Below are positions 7,107 through 8,185 of a DNA stretch of 8,185 nt, in pieces. Below the pieces are notes generated by a model. That model did no database searches. It was not told where the DNA came from and saw only the letters and a program-made list of their open reading frames with translations. The stretch comes from Bacteroidota bacterium (GTDB lineage Bacteria; Bacteroidota; Bacteroidia; Cytophagales; Cyclobacteriaceae). Position 1 is the first letter of the stretch, and each line of letters starts with the position of its first letter. Both the position numbers and the translations under genes were made by a program. The stretch covers positions 1 through 8,185 of the forward strand of contig JAHEMS010000143.1 in assembly GCA_024643595.1 (NCBI GenBank). Reading direction: 5' to 3'.

Positions 7107-7889
7107 ATGGAATATCAATACATAAAATTCGTTGTTACGGAAAGCATTGCTACCATAACACTGAACAGACCTGAGGTATACAATGCCCTTAATGACGGAA
7201 TTACTTTTGAACTTCAGGATGCCCTAAAAAAGGTGTCCAGGGATAACGCTATTCGAGTATTGGTATTGACAGGTGAAGGAAAAGCATTTTGTTCAGGACA
7301 AGATTTAAAGGCCGTGTCTGGCCTGGAGAGGAGATCATTTCTAGATTCATTACATAAGCGTTACAATCCTATTATCAGCGCAATGAAAGAGCTTCCTAAA
7401 CCGATTATTTGCAAACTCAATGGTGTAGCAGCCGGAGCCGGATGTTCGTTGGCGCTGGCATGCGACATGATTATCGCTTCTGAGGCGGCTACATTAATTG
7501 AAGTCTTTATTAATATTGGCCTTGTCCCTGATTCTGGCTCTTCCTATTTCCTTCCAAGGTTGGTAGGGAAAGTTAAGGCGTTTGAACTTTGTAGTATGGG
7601 TAATAAAGTAAATGCACAGGAAGCACTGAAACTAGGTTTAGTGAATAGAGTGGCGCCAATAGATCAGTTGGACAGTGTACTGAAAGAATATACGGATTAT
7701 TTTTCTAAGGCCCCGACAAGATCTATTGGACTAATAAAAAAATTATTGGACAAATCTGCTACTGCCTCCTTGGATCAAATGCTTGAATATGAAGCTTATT
7801 GTCAGGAAATAGCGGGCACAACCGATGATTATAAAGAGGGAGTTTCAGCGTTCCTGGAAAAACGGAAACCGGATTTTAAAGGAAAATAA
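7107..7889 (+). CDS. paaG: Crotonase-fold acyl-CoA isomerase, PaaG type
   Basis: The 260-residue protein matches the length of E. coli PaaG (262) and follows its pattern throughout: LNRPEVYNALND (19-30), FCSGQDL (61-67), NGVAAGAGCSLALACD (105-120), GLVPDSGSSYFLPRLVG (138-154) and the ending DYKEGVSAFLEKRKPDFKGK. The two glutamates that make a classical enoyl-CoA hydratase are absent: Ser114 and Phe134 stand in their places. Asp142 is kept and aligns with the catalytic aspartate of PaaG. That favours an isomerase acting on double bonds or ring-epoxide/oxepin CoA esters over a hydratase. PaaG proper acts in aerobic phenylacetate breakdown; no other paa gene is in this window, so a role in general acyl-CoA isomerisation is equally possible. 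The protein is cytosolic and has no signal peptide. The ATG at 7107 begins the usual N-terminal strand 10 bp after the PAP2-like gene. The symbol marks the subfamily; the substrate is not proven. Confidence 0.85.
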   Translation: MEYQYIKFVVTESIATITLNRPEVYNALNDGITFELQDALKKVSRDNAIRVLVLTGEGKAFCSGQDLKAVSGLERRSFLDSLHKRYNPIISAMKELPKPIICKLNGVAAGAGCSLALACDMIIASEAATLIEVFINIGLVPDSGSSYFLPRLVGKVKAFELCSMGNKVNAQEALKLGLVNRVAPIDQLDSVLKEYTDYFSKAPTRSIGLIKKLLDKSATASLDQMLEYEAYCQEIAGTTDDYKEGVSAFLEKRKPDFKGK

Positions 7890-8185
7890 TCAGAATCCGT
7901 TTACTGAAATTCCGATGGTATATGAATTCATGGTTGTACCCATCGGACCTTTGTTTGCTTCAAAGAGCTCGCTAAGGTTTAAGAAACTAAACAAGCTAAC
8001 GCTACCAATACCTATACGGGTATAAACACCATATCGCAGCTGATTTACCCCATGATTAAGTTTATATTTTACTTTCACAACCTCTCCACGATCATCAAAT
8101 TTTACTTTTGTGAAGGCATCGAAGAGATAACCGATTCGACCTCCAATGGCAACATTGAAGCTACGGCCTATATCTTCAGGTTTTG
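7890..8185 (-). CDS. Outer-membrane beta-barrel protein, C-terminal 97 residues or so (5' end outside the window)
   Basis: The frame is open on the minus strand from the window edge to a TGA at 7892-7890, so this is the end of a longer gene starting beyond 8185. The visible residues alternate polar and hydrophobic or aromatic positions as in transmembrane beta strands (FNVAIGGRIGYLF, QLRYGVYTRIGIGSVSLFSF). They end SYTIGISVNGF with a terminal Phe, the usual C-terminal signal for insertion by the BAM complex. The stretch LNLSELFEANKGP followed by YTIGIS is typical of the OMP_b-brl_2-like barrels common in Bacteroidota. A GTG codon at 8078 could mimic a start but is internal, since coding continues upstream with the same barrel character. 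The stop codon touches the paaG stop (0 bp between), so the genes converge with no terminator space. Pore, adhesin or structural role is unknown. Confidence 0.75.
   Translation of the reverse strand, partial: KPEDIGRSFNVAIGGRIGYLFDAFTKVKFDDRGEVVKVKYKLNHGVNQLRYGVYTRIGIGSVSLFSFLNLSELFEANKGPMGTTMNSYTIGISVNGF

Noticed and set aside
7890..8078. A short stand-alone minus-strand gene beginning at a GTG codon (8078).
   Set aside because: The frame stays open to the window edge, with continuous beta-barrel sequence before the GTG, so this is the 3' end of a longer gene.

Overview
The window looks like chromosomal DNA of a Bacteroidota bacterium, probably of the Cytophagales type. The AsnS, RpoN and phosphoenolpyruvate carboxylase variants are of Bacteroidota character. 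There is a tandem UspA protein and an OMP_b-brl_2-like outer-membrane barrel, Shine-Dalgarno sequences are mostly absent, and the promoters fit the Bacteroidota consensus (TTTG, then TAnnTTTG) rather than the E. coli one. The order is inferred from protein style only; no rRNA or other marker is present.

Layout. Positions 1-1173 (+) hold the C-terminal part of phosphoenolpyruvate carboxylase, cut by the window edge. Converging on it with a 3-bp gap is a secreted M28 zinc peptidase with a C-terminal PDZ domain (1177-2400, -). A 117-bp divergent spacer with a good Bacteroidota promoter separates it from a two-domain universal stress protein (2518-3348, +). That gene converges on asnS, asparaginyl-tRNA synthetase (3396-4832, -). 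A 183-bp divergent spacer lies between asnS and rpoN, the sigma-54 gene (5016-6485, +). rpoN leads a compact apparent operon with a six-helix PAP2-like membrane protein (6482-7096, 4-bp overlap) and a PaaG-type crotonase-fold isomerase (7107-7889, 10-bp gap). The 3' end of an outer-membrane beta-barrel gene (7890-8185, -) abuts the paaG stop codon.

How the genes relate. Most are housekeeping or envelope functions: anaplerotic CO2 fixation, asparaginyl-tRNA charging, alternative sigma factor, stress protein, secreted peptidase and outer-membrane barrel. Only the rpoN-PAP2-paaG run looks co-transcribed. Its members share no obvious pathway, so the co-occurrence may reflect operon packing rather than joint function.

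I found no mobile element, CRISPR array, tRNA, rRNA, riboswitch, phage gene or defence system. Nothing here looks like a new multi-gene system. The points most worth a second look are the PAP2-like protein with altered motifs coupled to rpoN, the isolated PaaG-type enzyme, the altered PEPC active-site loop, and the rpoN start with its overlapping promoter motif.
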